A DNA stretch of 64,000 nt from Halomonas sp. M20 (GCF_020622265.1 NZ_JACNMQ010000001.1:248001-312000); one strand, 5' to 3'. Positions 8,380 through 20,038 are shown, numbered from the stretch's first letter. A program made the numbers and translations. Notes: a model not told the origin generated them from the letters alone.

Positions 8380-10149
8380 TTAATGGTCGACTGCAGTGCC
8401 AGCGCCTTTCGGATAGCGAACGCTTTCCACCAGATCCTGTATCTCCTGGGGCGGCGGTGCGGTGACCTTGGATACAGTGAAGGCTACGGCGAAGTTGATG
8501 ATTGCTCCGACGGCGCCAATGGATAGCGGTGATATGCCCAATACATAGTTTTCGGGAATGTCCGCCAGGTTGTTGGTTCCCGGAATGAAGAACCAGCCCT
8601 TGTAGATGAAGATGTACACCAGAGCGAAGCCCAGGCCTGTGAGCATGCCGGCGATGGCACCGGTGTTGTTCACCCGCTTGGAGAAGATTCCCATCATCAG
8701 CACCGGAAATAGCGATGCACCGGCGATGCCGAAGGCCAGTGCTACTACCTGGGCCGCAAACCCTGGTGGGTTGGCCCCCAGATAGGTGGCGACGACAATG
8801 GCCACGGACATGGAGATCCGCGCCGCCATGAGTTCGCCTTTCTCGGTGATTCTGGGGTTGATCGCGCCCTTGATCAGGTCGTGACTGATGGCGGACGAGA
8901 TGGCCAGCAGTAGACCGGCAGCGGTCGACAGCGCAGCTGCCAGCCCCCCCGCTGCGATCAGGCCGATGACCCAGCCGGGCAGATTGGCGATCTCCGGATT
9001 GGCCAGTACCAGAATGTCCCGGTTGACCTCCAGCTCGTTGCCTTCCCAGCCCCGGGACTCTGCGGTGGAGGCGAAACTTTCCGAATCCGAGTTGTATAGC
9101 TGGATGCGGCCATCGCCATTCTTGTCGTCATACTGGATCAGGCCGGTCACTTCCCACTCCTTGACCCAGTTCGGGCGATCCTCGTACTGGATGGCCTCGG
9201 CGGTAGGGCCTTCGGGGTAGATGGTGTTGACCAGATTCAGGCGCGCCATGGAGGCAACTGCCGGCGCCGTCAGGTAGAGCAAGGCGATGAAGACCAGGGC
9301 CCAGCCGGCGGACCAGCGAGCATCAGCGACCTTAGGCACGGTGAAGAAGCGAATGATGACGTGAGGCAGGCCCGCAGTGCCGATCATCAACGACAGGGTG
9401 AACAGCACCATGTTCAGCTTGTTATCCACGTCCGCCGTGTATTCGTTGAACCCGAGATCGGTAATGACCTCGTTGAGCTTGGCCAGCAGTGGCATGCCGG
9501 ATTCGGTATGCTCCGAGAAGAGGCCCAGCGGTGGCAGCGGGTTTCCGGTCAACTCGAGGGAGATGAACACCGCCGGGATAGTGTAGGCGGTAATCAGCAC
9601 GCAATACTGGGCGACCTGGGTGTAGGTAATGCCTTTCATGCCCCCGAGTACGGAGTAGAAGAAGACCACGACGGCGGCGATGATCAGCCCCATGGTGGCG
9701 TCTACTTCCAGGAAGCGGGAGAAGGCCACACCGGCCCCGGCCATCTGCCCGATGACGTAGGTCACCGAGGCGACGATGAGACACACCACCGCCACCAGAC
9801 GCGCGGTCTTGCTGTAGAAGCGATCGCCGATGAACTCCGGTACCGTGAACTTGCCGAATTTGCGCAGATACGGCGCCAATAAGGTAGCCAGCAGAACATA
9901 GCCGCCGGTCCAGCCCATCAAGAAGGTGGAGTTGGCATAGCCGCCGGCGGCGATCAGGCCCGCCATGGAAATGAAGGAGGCCGCGGACATCCAGTCGGCG
10001 CCGATGGCCATGCCGTTGGTGATTGGGTGCACGCCGCCGCCGGCGACGTAGAAGTCCTTCGTCGAGCCGGCCTTGGCCCAGATGGCAATAGCGATGTAAA
10101 GAGCGAAGGACGCCCCCACGAAGAGAAGATTGATAGCAAATTGACTCAT
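8380..10149 (-). CDS. actP: cation/acetate symporter, SSS family
   Basis: 589 residues with the multi-helix pattern of the sodium:solute symporter family in the inner membrane. A hydrophilic insertion of about 90 residues, rich in acidic residues, lies between membrane segments near residues 290-390. It is paired with a small DUF4212 subunit immediately upstream (7-base gap), an arrangement typical of the two-component ActP-like transporters of marine gammaproteobacteria. With acs and the CrbSR pair nearby, acetate or another short-chain monocarboxylate is the likely substrate. Substrate identity cannot be read from sequence alone. Confidence 0.85.
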   Translation of the reverse strand: MSQFAINLLFVGASFALYIAIAIWAKAGSTKDFYVAGGGVHPITNGMAIGADWMSAASFISMAGLIAAGGYANSTFLMGWTGGYVLLATLLAPYLRKFGKFTVPEFIGDRFYSKTARLVAVVCLIVASVTYVIGQMAGAGVAFSRFLEVDATMGLIIAAVVVFFYSVLGGMKGITYTQVAQYCVLITAYTIPAVFISLELTGNPLPPLGLFSEHTESGMPLLAKLNEVITDLGFNEYTADVDNKLNMVLFTLSLMIGTAGLPHVIIRFFTVPKVADARWSAGWALVFIALLYLTAPAVASMARLNLVNTIYPEGPTAEAIQYEDRPNWVKEWEVTGLIQYDDKNGDGRIQLYNSDSESFASTAESRGWEGNELEVNRDILVLANPEIANLPGWVIGLIAAGGLAAALSTAAGLLLAISSAISHDLIKGAINPRITEKGELMAARISMSVAIVVATYLGANPPGFAAQVVALAFGIAGASLFPVLMMGIFSKRVNNTGAIAGMLTGLGFALVYIFIYKGWFFIPGTNNLADIPENYVLGISPLSIGAVGAIINFAVAFTVSKVTAPPPQEIQDLVESVRYPKGAGTAVDH

Positions 10150-10155
10150 GCTGGC

Positions 10156-10416
10156 TTACTCCTCGAGACCGAATTTTTTATCGAGCCGATTCATTTTCCA
10201 CGCATAGAAGAAAATGATGCCGATAAAGGTCAGGATGGAGCCCTGCTGAGCGAACCAGAATCCCAGATCCGTTCCGCCGACAGGAATACCGGCCAGTAAA
10301 GGGCGTAGCAGGATGGCAAAGCCGTAAGACACCAGCGCCCAGACCACCAGGCAGCCGGCAATCAGGCGAACGTTCGCCGACCAGTAGGCAGCAGCATTGG
10401 TTTTATCATCTGCCAT
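10156..10416 (-). CDS. DUF4212 small subunit of the acetate symporter
   Basis: 86 residues with two hydrophobic segments (about 18-38 and 52-74) and a charged C-terminus, matching the DUF4212 'sodium/substrate symporter small subunit' family. The ATG at 10416 is preceded by GGAGAG; a longer reading from 10500 would add 28 residues unlike the family. It is the first gene of the actP operon, separated from actP by 7 bases. The family's biochemical role is not settled. It may stabilise or modulate the large symporter subunit. Confidence 0.85.
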   Translation of the reverse strand: MADDKTNAAAYWSANVRLIAGCLVVWALVSYGFAILLRPLLAGIPVGGTDLGFWFAQQGSILTFIGIIFFYAWKMNRLDKKFGLEE

Positions 10417-10750
10417 ATTATTGCTCTCCGCTTGTTTTAATAAAGGACGTTGCCTTGAGAAAACATCAGTTTCGACAGGTCGATCATCATTCCATAACAA
10501 CCATTATCGGTCGGGGAGGCCCTACGGCATCACATGGCTGATCGTTATCTCTATCAAATCAAGATGCTTCATGAACGCATTATTACATGTCGTAGCTCGA
10601 GGCTAATAGTGGGCAAAAAACACGGAAAATAAAATCCTATACTTTGGTACTATAAAGGAAAAAGAATTTAATCTTATAGATTTAAAATTCAATAATTTCA
10701 GTAGCTTGTTTGAGTTCTTGATAGTCGAGATCAATGCCTGTCGGGTGCTT

Positions 10751-10821
10751 ATAGGACGATGGTCTAGGCAGTCGTGCATGGGACAATAGTCTAGTTTCAG
10801 AAGTATAGAACGATGGTCTGG
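10751..10821 (+). repeat. three-copy, 27-bp-period operator-like array
   Basis: Three related 17-mers start at 10751, 10778 and 10805, exactly 27 bases apart: ATAGGACGATGGTCTAG, ATGGGACAATAGTCTAG and ATAGAACGATGGTCTGG. The ten bases between units are not conserved, so the motif itself is under selection. Its core GAC-N4-GTC is an imperfect dyad, as expected for a dimeric NarL/LuxR-type regulator. CrbR is the obvious candidate binder, given the flanking actP operon; this is inference. Confidence 0.7.
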
Positions 10822-10863
10822 CTTTTTTTAAAAATCATGCTGTTGCTATTCTTGCTAGGGAAT

Positions 10864-10877
10864 TATCGAAATCGATA
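10864..10877. promoter_or_regulatory. palindromic operator candidate upstream of the DUF294 gene
   Basis: TATCGA-AA-TCGATA is a perfect 6-bp dyad with a 2-base centre, 113 bases before the 10990 start and just downstream of a possible -10. Its size and position suit a repressor site; the binding protein is unknown. Confidence 0.35.
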
Positions 10878-10989
10878 GTCATGGCATGTAATTCGAATGT
10901 CTTCATGACTAATGCTTGAATTGGGTGGGCATATGGTTGGCTGCATGCGCTGAGCCAATATCAAAAGGGGTTGTATCGGGGAGCATACG

Positions 10990-12807
10990 ATGGTCGACAT
11001 TGATCTTTCACAGCCGCCTTTCTCATTACTCGATGAGTCCAGCAAGGCACGGATTGTCAAAGGTGTCGATCTTGGCTATTTCGACAACCAGGAAATCATT
11101 CTCGAGGCCGGCCAGTCCAGCGAGTTCGTCTTCATCATCCACAAGGGCGAAGTCGCGGAGCTGGATAACACCATGCCGGGTGATCAGGGTCGCATCGGAC
11201 ATTACACCGCCGGCGACCTGTTCGGCGCGATCAGCATCATCAATGGCAGGAGCCGCTATCGCTTCAAGGCCGAGCAGGAAACGCTCTGCTATCTATTGCC
11301 CAAGGCGCTCCTCGAACAGCTCTGTCAGGAGTCACCCGCCTTTGCCGAGTTCTTTCGCCAGAGTCTGGCCAACAAGACGCGCCTATTGATCGAACAGCGT
11401 AATGAAGGCGGCATGACCATGGCGGGGTTCATGCTGGCACGTATCGACGAGTGCATGCGCCCGCCGCTCATTCTGGATGAGGCGACGACCGTAGCCCAGG
11501 CTGCGGCGGCACTCGACGACAGTCATGCGGACAGCTTGCTGGTTCAGGCAGCGAAATGCTTTGGCATGATTACCAAGACCGATCTGCTCAATGCGCTGGT
11601 GCTTGAGGGGCGCGACAAACACAGCTCGGTAGTGGATATCGCTCATTTCACGTTGGTCTCGGCTCAGCCAGGGGACTATCTTTTTCAGGCTTTGGTGAGC
11701 ATGACTCGGCACAAGGTCTCCCGGGTGGTCGTACTGGAGAATGACCAGCCTTGTGGAGTCGTCGAACTGACCGATGTGCTGAGCTATTTCTCCAGTCGCT
11801 CCTACATGGTCAGTCTGGAGGTGGAGCAGGCAGAGGATCTCGACTCACTTGCTGCGGCCAGCGCGCGCATACCGGAACTTGTCAAAGCGCTGATGGCCCA
11901 GGGCGTGAAGCTGGAATTCGTCATGGATCTGCTGGCCGCGCTCAACGGGCGTATCGTCAACAAGGCATTTGGATTCATCGTGGCGCCGGAATATCAGCGC
12001 CAAAGCTGCCTGTTGGTCATGGGGAGTGAAGGGCGCGGTGAGCAGATACTGAAGACCGATCAGGACAATGCTCTGATCCTGGCGGATGATGCCGACTGGC
12101 CGGGATGTGCCTCGGACATGCAGCAACTGACGGACACGCTGCTGACGTTGGGTTATCCACCTTGTCTGGGCGACATCATGGTATCGAATCCCGAGTGGGT
12201 GAAGAGCGAATCGGAATGGCGCGATACGATCTCTCATTGGATCGCCAAGCGTGACGGCGCCTCCCTGATGAACCTGGCGATCATGCTGGATGCCCATGCG
12301 GTGGCGGGAGACACCACCCTGCTCGAGAGGTTGCGCAACCATCTTTTCGAGCTCTGCGCCCGAGACGAGTTGTTGCTGTCCTATTTTGCTCGTGCTGCCC
12401 TGAGCTTTTCCACGCCCTTGACCCTGTTTGGTACCCTTAAGAGGCCCGAACACGGCATCGACATCAAAAAAGGCGGCATTTTTCCCATCGTGCACGGCGT
12501 ACGTACCCTGGCCTTGGAAAAGCGAATACTGCCGACCTCGACCCTTGCGAGGCTAAAGGCGTTGGCGGAAGAGGGCCGCCTGGAAAAGGGTTTCGCCGAC
12601 GATCTTGGTGAGGCGCTTTCCCTGTTTTCCGAGCTGCGACTCAAGCAGCAGTTGGCGCGGCTCGATGGCAAGCAGAACAGCGAAGAGCCCAATCGCGTGG
12701 TGGTGCAGACGCTATCTTCTCTGGAGCGTGACCTGTTGCGGGAAGCGCTGGGTATCGTCAAGAGTTTCAAGCAGCGATTGTCGTATCGCTTTCATCTGGA
12801 ATACTAA
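10990..12807 (+). CDS. DUF294 putative nucleotidyltransferase with cNMP-binding-like and CBS domains
   Basis: 605 residues. An N-terminal cyclic-nucleotide-binding-like fold spans about 10-130, a CBS pair about 150-275, and a DUF294 GlnD-like nucleotidyltransferase about 300-480 with G345-S346 in GSEGRGEQ and the metal-binding pair D357/D359 in KTDQDN. A helical substrate-binding domain follows. The cNMP pocket is non-canonical: the usual FGE reads FGA and the R-S/T-A phosphate motif is absent, so cAMP binding is doubtful. It is followed after 15 bases by a DnaQ-like exonuclease, suggesting an operon. Proteins of this kind often neighbour actP; their target is unknown. Confidence 0.85.
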   Translation: MVDIDLSQPPFSLLDESSKARIVKGVDLGYFDNQEIILEAGQSSEFVFIIHKGEVAELDNTMPGDQGRIGHYTAGDLFGAISIINGRSRYRFKAEQETLCYLLPKALLEQLCQESPAFAEFFRQSLANKTRLLIEQRNEGGMTMAGFMLARIDECMRPPLILDEATTVAQAAAALDDSHADSLLVQAAKCFGMITKTDLLNALVLEGRDKHSSVVDIAHFTLVSAQPGDYLFQALVSMTRHKVSRVVVLENDQPCGVVELTDVLSYFSSRSYMVSLEVEQAEDLDSLAAASARIPELVKALMAQGVKLEFVMDLLAALNGRIVNKAFGFIVAPEYQRQSCLLVMGSEGRGEQILKTDQDNALILADDADWPGCASDMQQLTDTLLTLGYPPCLGDIMVSNPEWVKSESEWRDTISHWIAKRDGASLMNLAIMLDAHAVAGDTTLLERLRNHLFELCARDELLLSYFARAALSFSTPLTLFGTLKRPEHGIDIKKGGIFPIVHGVRTLALEKRILPTSTLARLKALAEEGRLEKGFADDLGEALSLFSELRLKQQLARLDGKQNSEEPNRVVVQTLSSLERDLLREALGIVKSFKQRLSYRFHLEY

Positions 12808-12822
12808 AAGGAAAGTATCTTG

Positions 12823-13431
12823 ATGCTTCGAGCCTTGCGCCGGGTTACCGATCGCAGACGTCAAGCGGATGGCCATTACGGTTGGCTATTCAATCCTTAT
12901 ACCGGCGATGAGGTGGTATCCATTGACTGTGAGACCACCGGGCTCGATACGAAGACAGCGGAGTTGGTATCGGTGGCGGCGGTGCGCATCAAGGCCGGAC
13001 GCGTGCTGACCAGCGACTCCCTGGATTTGCGCCTGCAGTGTCCGGAAAGCTTGAGCGGCGATTCGATCAAGATCCACCGCTTGCGTGGTATCGACCTCGA
13101 TGGCGGTGAGACGCCGGCAGATGCGCTGGAAAAGCTGCTCGATTTCATCGGTAATCGTCCGCTACTCGGCTGGTGTATCGATTACGATCTTGCGGTGATC
13201 AATCGTCATCTGAGGCCGCGCTTTGGTTTCGATCTACCCAATGCCTGTCTGGACATGCTCCATCTCTATCGGCGTGAAATACGCAGGACGAATCCCAATC
13301 TGGAACCCGACCTGCGCTTCGAGACGGTGGCCAAGGCCCTGGGCGTTCCGGTGATGGGGCGACATACGGCACTGGGCGATGCGGTGACCACGGCGCTGAT
13401 GTACGTTCGCCTAGGAAAGGACGCGAGCTAG
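12823..13431 (+). CDS. DnaQ-family 3'-5' exonuclease
   Basis: 202 residues. The DEDDh exonuclease motifs are present: D35 and E37 in IDCETTGLD, a middle aspartate in the WCIDYDL segment, and H181 with D186 in GRHTALGD. This is a stand-alone relative of the DNA polymerase III epsilon subunit, too short and divergent to be dnaQ itself. The ATG at 12823 follows AAAGGAAA and is preferred over an overlapping TTG at 12820. It lies 15 bases after the DUF294 gene, so the two are probably co-transcribed. Its substrate is unknown; single-stranded DNA, RNA or small nucleotide species are all possible. Confidence 0.85.
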   Translation: MLRALRRVTDRRRQADGHYGWLFNPYTGDEVVSIDCETTGLDTKTAELVSVAAVRIKAGRVLTSDSLDLRLQCPESLSGDSIKIHRLRGIDLDGGETPADALEKLLDFIGNRPLLGWCIDYDLAVINRHLRPRFGFDLPNACLDMLHLYRREIRRTNPNLEPDLRFETVAKALGVPVMGRHTALGDAVTTALMYVRLGKDAS

Positions 13432-13525
13432 ATATTTATGATCATGTTCGAACGGCGTGTCGTCGCATGTCGACAGGGGCAGTGGTAGCATTGTCACCCT
13501 TTAATTCATCATCTAGTGTTTCGTC

Positions 13526-14380
13526 ATGTCAGCGCTCATCGGCAAACCCAAATACGAGTTCAACAAGCTGCAGAAACGTCTGCGCCGTCAGGTCGGCAAT
13601 GCCATTGTCGACTATGCCATGATCGAAGCGGGGGACAAGGTCATGGTCTGCCTCTCCGGCGGCAAGGATTCTTACACCCTGCTCGAGATTCTGCGCAATC
13701 TGCAGCGCAATGCCCCCATCGATTTCGAACTGATCGCGGTCAACCTGGACCAGAAGCAGCCGGGTTTTCCCGAACATATACTGCCGCAATATCTTGATAG
13801 CCTCGGCATGGCTTATCATATTCTCGAGCGTGACACCTATTCCGTGGTCAAGGAGAAGACCCCGGAAGGCAAGACTACCTGCGCCCTATGTTCGCGGCTG
13901 CGTCGCGGCTCACTCTACGGTTTCGCCGAAGAGATCGGCGCGACCAAGGTAGCCCTCGGGCACCATCGCGAGGATATCCTCGAGACGTTGTTCCTCAACA
14001 TGTTCTACGGCGGCACCCTCAAGGCCATGCCACCCAAGCTGCTTTCCGACGATGGTAAGAACATCGTCATTCGCCCCTTGGCCTATTGCCGGGAGGCGGA
14101 CATCGCCGAGTTCGCCCGCCTGATGGAGTTTCCCATCATTCCCTGCAACCTGTGCGGCTCCCAGCCCAACCTGCAGCGCCAGGTGGTCAAGGAGATGCTC
14201 GGCGAGTGGGAGAAGACGCACTCTGGGCGGCTCGAGACCATGTTCAAGGCGGTGTCCAATGTCGCTCCGTCCCAGCTTGCGGATCGCGATCTTTTCGATT
14301 TTCATGGTCTCGAAGCCAGGCGCGAGACCCTGAATGCCAATCGTATTGCAGCCTTTGATCTGCTGACCCGGGAAGCCTGA
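13526..14380 (+). CDS. ttcA: tRNA 2-thiocytidine(32) synthetase
   Basis: 284 residues. TtcA installs 2-thiocytidine at position 32 of certain tRNAs, using ATP and an iron-sulfur cluster. The PP-loop motif SGGKDS is at residues 44-49. The cluster-binding cysteines are C119 and C122 (CALC), with a further CNLC pair beginning at C207. Length and motif order match the family. It is convergent with the SafE-like gene at 14460, and no T-rich terminator is obvious between them. Confidence 0.95.
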   Translation: MSALIGKPKYEFNKLQKRLRRQVGNAIVDYAMIEAGDKVMVCLSGGKDSYTLLEILRNLQRNAPIDFELIAVNLDQKQPGFPEHILPQYLDSLGMAYHILERDTYSVVKEKTPEGKTTCALCSRLRRGSLYGFAEEIGATKVALGHHREDILETLFLNMFYGGTLKAMPPKLLSDDGKNIVIRPLAYCREADIAEFARLMEFPIIPCNLCGSQPNLQRQVVKEMLGEWEKTHSGRLETMFKAVSNVAPSQLADRDLFDFHGLEARRETLNANRIAAFDLLTREA

Positions 14381-14459
14381 TTCTTAGCCGGGAGCTATAA
14401 GCTGCAAGAAAAAATCACCCAGCTAGCTTCGAAATTATACGGCCTTTCGAGCTTCGAGC

Positions 14460-15200
14460 TCAGCCGTGCTGGCCGTGGGCGTGGGCGTGTGGCATCTCGG
14501 TGCCGGGTACAAGCTGGGGCCACAATCCCCAGAGTTGCCACAGCGCAAAGGCGATGATCACAAGCGCGGCGATAGTGCGGGTGGCCGGATGGCGAATCAG
14601 GTTGGTCATCTGCCGCGCCGCTACGCCGGTAACGAGCAGTGCCGGCAGCGTACCCAGGCCGAAAGCGCCCATCAGCGCCGCGCCTCGGCCAGGATCGCCA
14701 CCCGCCAGACTCCAGGTCAGCATCGAGTAGACCAGTCCGCAAGGCAACCAGCCCCATACTGCTCCTAGTGCCACTGCTTGAGGCACCTTGACTACCGGCA
14801 TCAGGCGCCGGCCGATCGGTTCTAAATGACGCCATAGATGGCGCCCCAGGGCCTCGATTCGGGTTAGCCCCCGCCACCAGTTGGCCAGATACAGCGCCAT
14901 CAGAATCATCATCACCGCGGCCAGTACCTGCAGCACGAGTCGCAGGCTGTTACTGGCGCTGCCAAGCAGTGTGCCCAGACTCGCAACCAAAGCGCCTGCC
15001 ACCATGTAGCTGGCAATGCGCCCTAGATTGTAGCCCAACAGCAATCCGCCCAAGCGTCCCTTACTACGCATGCTGGGGGGCACCGCAAAGGTCAGGGCAC
15101 TCATGATGCCGCCGCACATGCCGATACAGTGGGCACCGCCTAGAAGACCGAAGATGAAGGCTGCCGCCAGAGGCGGTAGATCGAGGCCGGTAGGATCCAT
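14460..15200 (-). CDS. SafE/UreH-like membrane protein of the cco cluster
   Basis: 246 residues with six or so membrane segments and the motif HCIGMCGG near residues 22-29, typical of the sulfite exporter TauE/SafE family (COG2836) found at the end of cco assembly clusters. The C-terminus ends in a histidine-rich stretch (HAHAHGQHG) suited to metal binding. Its ATG overlaps the ccoS stop by one base (TGATG), so it is translationally coupled to ccoS. A role in copper or cofactor handling for cbb3 oxidase is plausible from context. Sulfite export itself is not supported. Confidence 0.8.
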   Translation of the reverse strand: MDPTGLDLPPLAAAFIFGLLGGAHCIGMCGGIMSALTFAVPPSMRSKGRLGGLLLGYNLGRIASYMVAGALVASLGTLLGSASNSLRLVLQVLAAVMMILMALYLANWWRGLTRIEALGRHLWRHLEPIGRRLMPVVKVPQAVALGAVWGWLPCGLVYSMLTWSLAGGDPGRGAALMGAFGLGTLPALLVTGVAARQMTNLIRHPATRTIAALVIIAFALWQLWGLWPQLVPGTEMPHAHAHGQHG

Positions 15201-15456
15201 CAGTGTGGGTTCTTGTCCTGATCGTCGGAGTGATGCTTTTCTGGTTTTTCCGTCTTGTCATCAGTTGCCGATTTACGACGGGCCTGCCTGCGCTTGCGCT
15301 GTTCCGCCGTCAGATCGTTTTCGTCCTCATCGAAGAGAATGCGGTAGGCCGGACCTTCCAGATCGTCGAACTGATCGTGCTTGACGGCCCAGAAAAACGC
15401 CCAGACGGCAAGAGAAAGCAGCAGCAGCGAAATAGGAATCAACAGGTAGAGAATGC

Positions 15457-15460
<4 letters not shown>
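15200..15460 (-). CDS. ccoS: cbb3 oxidase maturation protein CcoS
   Basis: 86 residues: one N-terminal membrane helix (about 3-25) followed by the CcoS signature with a DDLEGPAYRIL-like segment, then a long charged tail rich in K, R, D and H. CcoS is needed for cofactor insertion into cbb3 oxidase. The start overlaps the ccoI stop in ATGA (15457-15460), and the stop overlaps the next start. The hydrophilic tail is longer than in many homologues. Confidence 0.9.
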
Positions 15461-17954
<2,494 letters not shown>

Positions 17955-17958
<4 letters not shown>

Positions 17959-18464
17959 GCCCCGCCAATATTGGCACGCAAGGCCAATGCTTCCTTCTGA
18001 GGCAGTTCGATCTCGCCCAGTAGACGCCACTCCGGTTCGGCGGTTTGCGCATGCAATTGCACGTACCAGCGGTATTGCAAGGCACGAGGCAGTTGGCCGA
18101 CATAATGACCGGCGCTGACTCGATCGAGGATCACACGCTGGTCACGGCCGTCCTGAGAAGGAAAGATCAGATCGAGCTGCAGCTTCTCGGGGCGTGCCTC
18201 GCCCTCGAGTTTGACCACGACATCGCCACTGAGATCGTCGATGCGCAGGTTCGCCGCCATTCCCATCTCGGCCGCACGCTGATCCTGTTTCAGGGTCTTG
18301 TTGATGGCCAACCCTTCCTTGTAGTAGTCGTCGACCACCATGCCATCGAAACTTGTGATCGAGAACACCAGAAAGGTGGTGCCCATTACTACCGCCAGCC
18401 CCAGTATTCCCAGCAGGAACCATGCCCAGAATTCCTTGTACCAGGGGCGTATCTGTGTCGTCAT
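17955..18464 (-). CDS. ccoH: FixH/CcoH assembly protein
   Basis: 169 residues with one N-terminal membrane helix (about 12-35) and a periplasmic beta-rich FixH domain. CcoH joins the cbb3 assembly complex and contacts the CcoN and CcoP subunits. It lies 3 bases downstream of ccoG and overlaps ccoI by 4 bases, giving the standard ccoGHIS order. No odd features. Confidence 0.9.
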
Positions 18465-18467
18465 GAA

Positions 18468-19928
18468 TCATCTCCGTGATTGGCCAAGAAAACGTGCTTC
18501 CTTAGCCAATGTAATATCCGGGTTCTGCTCGGCCTCGATGTTGATGACGATGGCCTTGCTGGGCGCATCGAGGGCCTCGGCGGGAACCGCAAGCTGTATC
18601 GGGAATGTGGTGCTGCGACCGGCGTCGATGGTGATGCTGGTGTTGCCGAGCAGCGTAATGCCATCCAGGCCGGTAGGGGTGATCACGTAGCGATGCGCCT
18701 TGTCATCCAGATTGCGAATCGTCAACGTATAGGAGTTGGTGATGTCCCCTTCCCGGGTCATGCTGTAAAGCTGATTACGGTCGCGTTCGATATCCACATC
18801 CAGCGGCAGGCGATCGCTGACGGTCCACACGAACAAGCCGATCATTACCATCAGTGCGATAAAGTAACCGATCAGGCGCGGCCGTAGGATATGCGTCTTG
18901 CCACCCTCAAGGGAGTGCTCCGTGGTATAGCGGATCAATCCGCGAGGATAGTTCATCTTGTCCATGACGCTGTCGCAGGCATCGATGCAGGCGGCGCAGG
19001 TAATACATTCAACCTGCAGGCCATCACGAATATCGATACCGGTGGGGCAGACCTGCACACAGAGCCCGCAGTCGATGCAGTCGCCCAGCCCCTGCTCTCG
19101 ATGAGCGGTGCTGCGCTCCTCTTGATGGGCGGCGTTGCGTTTGCGTGCCCCGCGCGGTTCGCCTCGCGCCTCGTCATAGGAGACGATCAGCGTGTCCTTG
19201 TCGAACATCACCGACTGAAAGCGCGCATAGGGGCACATGTAGATACAGACCTGTTCGCGCAGCCAGCCGGCGTTGAGATAGGTGAATACCGTGAAGAACC
19301 CTACCCAGAACAGCGCCCAGCCACCGACCGAAAGCGTGACGAAATCGGCCACTAGCCCGCGAATCGGCGTGAAGTAGCCGACGAAGGTCAGGCCGGTGGC
19401 GAAAGCGATGAGCAGCCAGAGCAGATGCTTGGCGCTCTTGCGCGCAGCCTTTTCCTTGGTCATCGGCTGCTTATCGAGCTTCATGCGTCGATTGCGCGTG
19501 CCCTCGGTGAGATGCTCGACCCAGATATACAGCCAGGTCCATACGCTTTGAGGGCAGGTGTAGCCGCACCAGACCCGACCGGCAAACACCGTGATCAAAA
19601 ATAGACCGAAGGCGCAGATGATCAAGAGCCAGGAGAGCAGCATGAAATCCTGAGGGTAGAACGTGCCGCCGAAGATATGGAATTGCCGGGTAGGCAAGTC
19701 GAACAGGATCGCCTGTCGATCTCCCCAGTAAAGCCAGGGGATGCCGAAATAGAGCGCCATCAAGATCCAGTTGGCGCTGCGCCGGACACGCTGGAAAAGC
19801 CCCTTTATTTCGCGCACATAAATATGCTCGCGACGCGCGTACATCTCCTTTGTGGCGCTCTGTTTTGGATCATGAGTGCCCACGGTGGAATCCGGGGTCA
19901 CGTTACGAAGCGGAATCTTGTCCGTCAT
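18468..19928 (-). CDS. ccoG: cbb3 oxidase accessory iron-sulfur protein CcoG
   Basis: 486 residues: several membrane helices in the first half, then two 4Fe-4S ferredoxin motifs (CIDCGLCVQVCP and CITCAACIDACD) at about 275-315, and an Ig-like C-terminal domain. CcoG (RdxA/FixG) is reported to reduce Cu(II) during cbb3 assembly. It begins the ccoGHIS part of the cluster, 141 bases after ccoP, with a hairpin between them. No FNR-type site was found in that gap, so it may be read through from the ccoN promoter. Confidence 0.94.
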   Translation of the reverse strand: MTDKIPLRNVTPDSTVGTHDPKQSATKEMYARREHIYVREIKGLFQRVRRSANWILMALYFGIPWLYWGDRQAILFDLPTRQFHIFGGTFYPQDFMLLSWLLIICAFGLFLITVFAGRVWCGYTCPQSVWTWLYIWVEHLTEGTRNRRMKLDKQPMTKEKAARKSAKHLLWLLIAFATGLTFVGYFTPIRGLVADFVTLSVGGWALFWVGFFTVFTYLNAGWLREQVCIYMCPYARFQSVMFDKDTLIVSYDEARGEPRGARKRNAAHQEERSTAHREQGLGDCIDCGLCVQVCPTGIDIRDGLQVECITCAACIDACDSVMDKMNYPRGLIRYTTEHSLEGGKTHILRPRLIGYFIALMVMIGLFVWTVSDRLPLDVDIERDRNQLYSMTREGDITNSYTLTIRNLDDKAHRYVITPTGLDGITLLGNTSITIDAGRSTTFPIQLAVPAEALDAPSKAIVINIEAEQNPDITLAKEARFLGQSRR

Positions 19929-20038
19929 GGAGTCACCTGTCGCGTCACGGTGAGGGCTGGCTCAGGCGGGTAATTATAGTTGAGCGCGGGTTGCCGGTAG
20001 CCGGGTAATTTTATCGAATATTGCAAGAGGAGGGAGTT

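Larger units (their letters stand above)
10417..10989. other. divergent regulatory region between the actP operon and the DUF294 gene
   Basis: 573 bases with no gene. The leftward half is AT-rich (about 10615-10720) and could hold the actP-operon promoter; a possible -10 on the minus strand is GACTAT at 10721-10726. The three-copy 27-bp array follows. To its right are a possible rightward -10, TATTCT at 10847-10852, and a perfect TATCGA-AA-TCGATA palindrome at 10864-10877. Promoter calls are by eye. Confidence 0.5.

Noticed and set aside
14395-14470. AGCT/TTCGAGCT-rich stretch between ttcA and the SafE-like gene as a repeat element
   Set aside because: Several short AGCT and GAGCT words occur, but no second copy in the window and no clean long stem were found.
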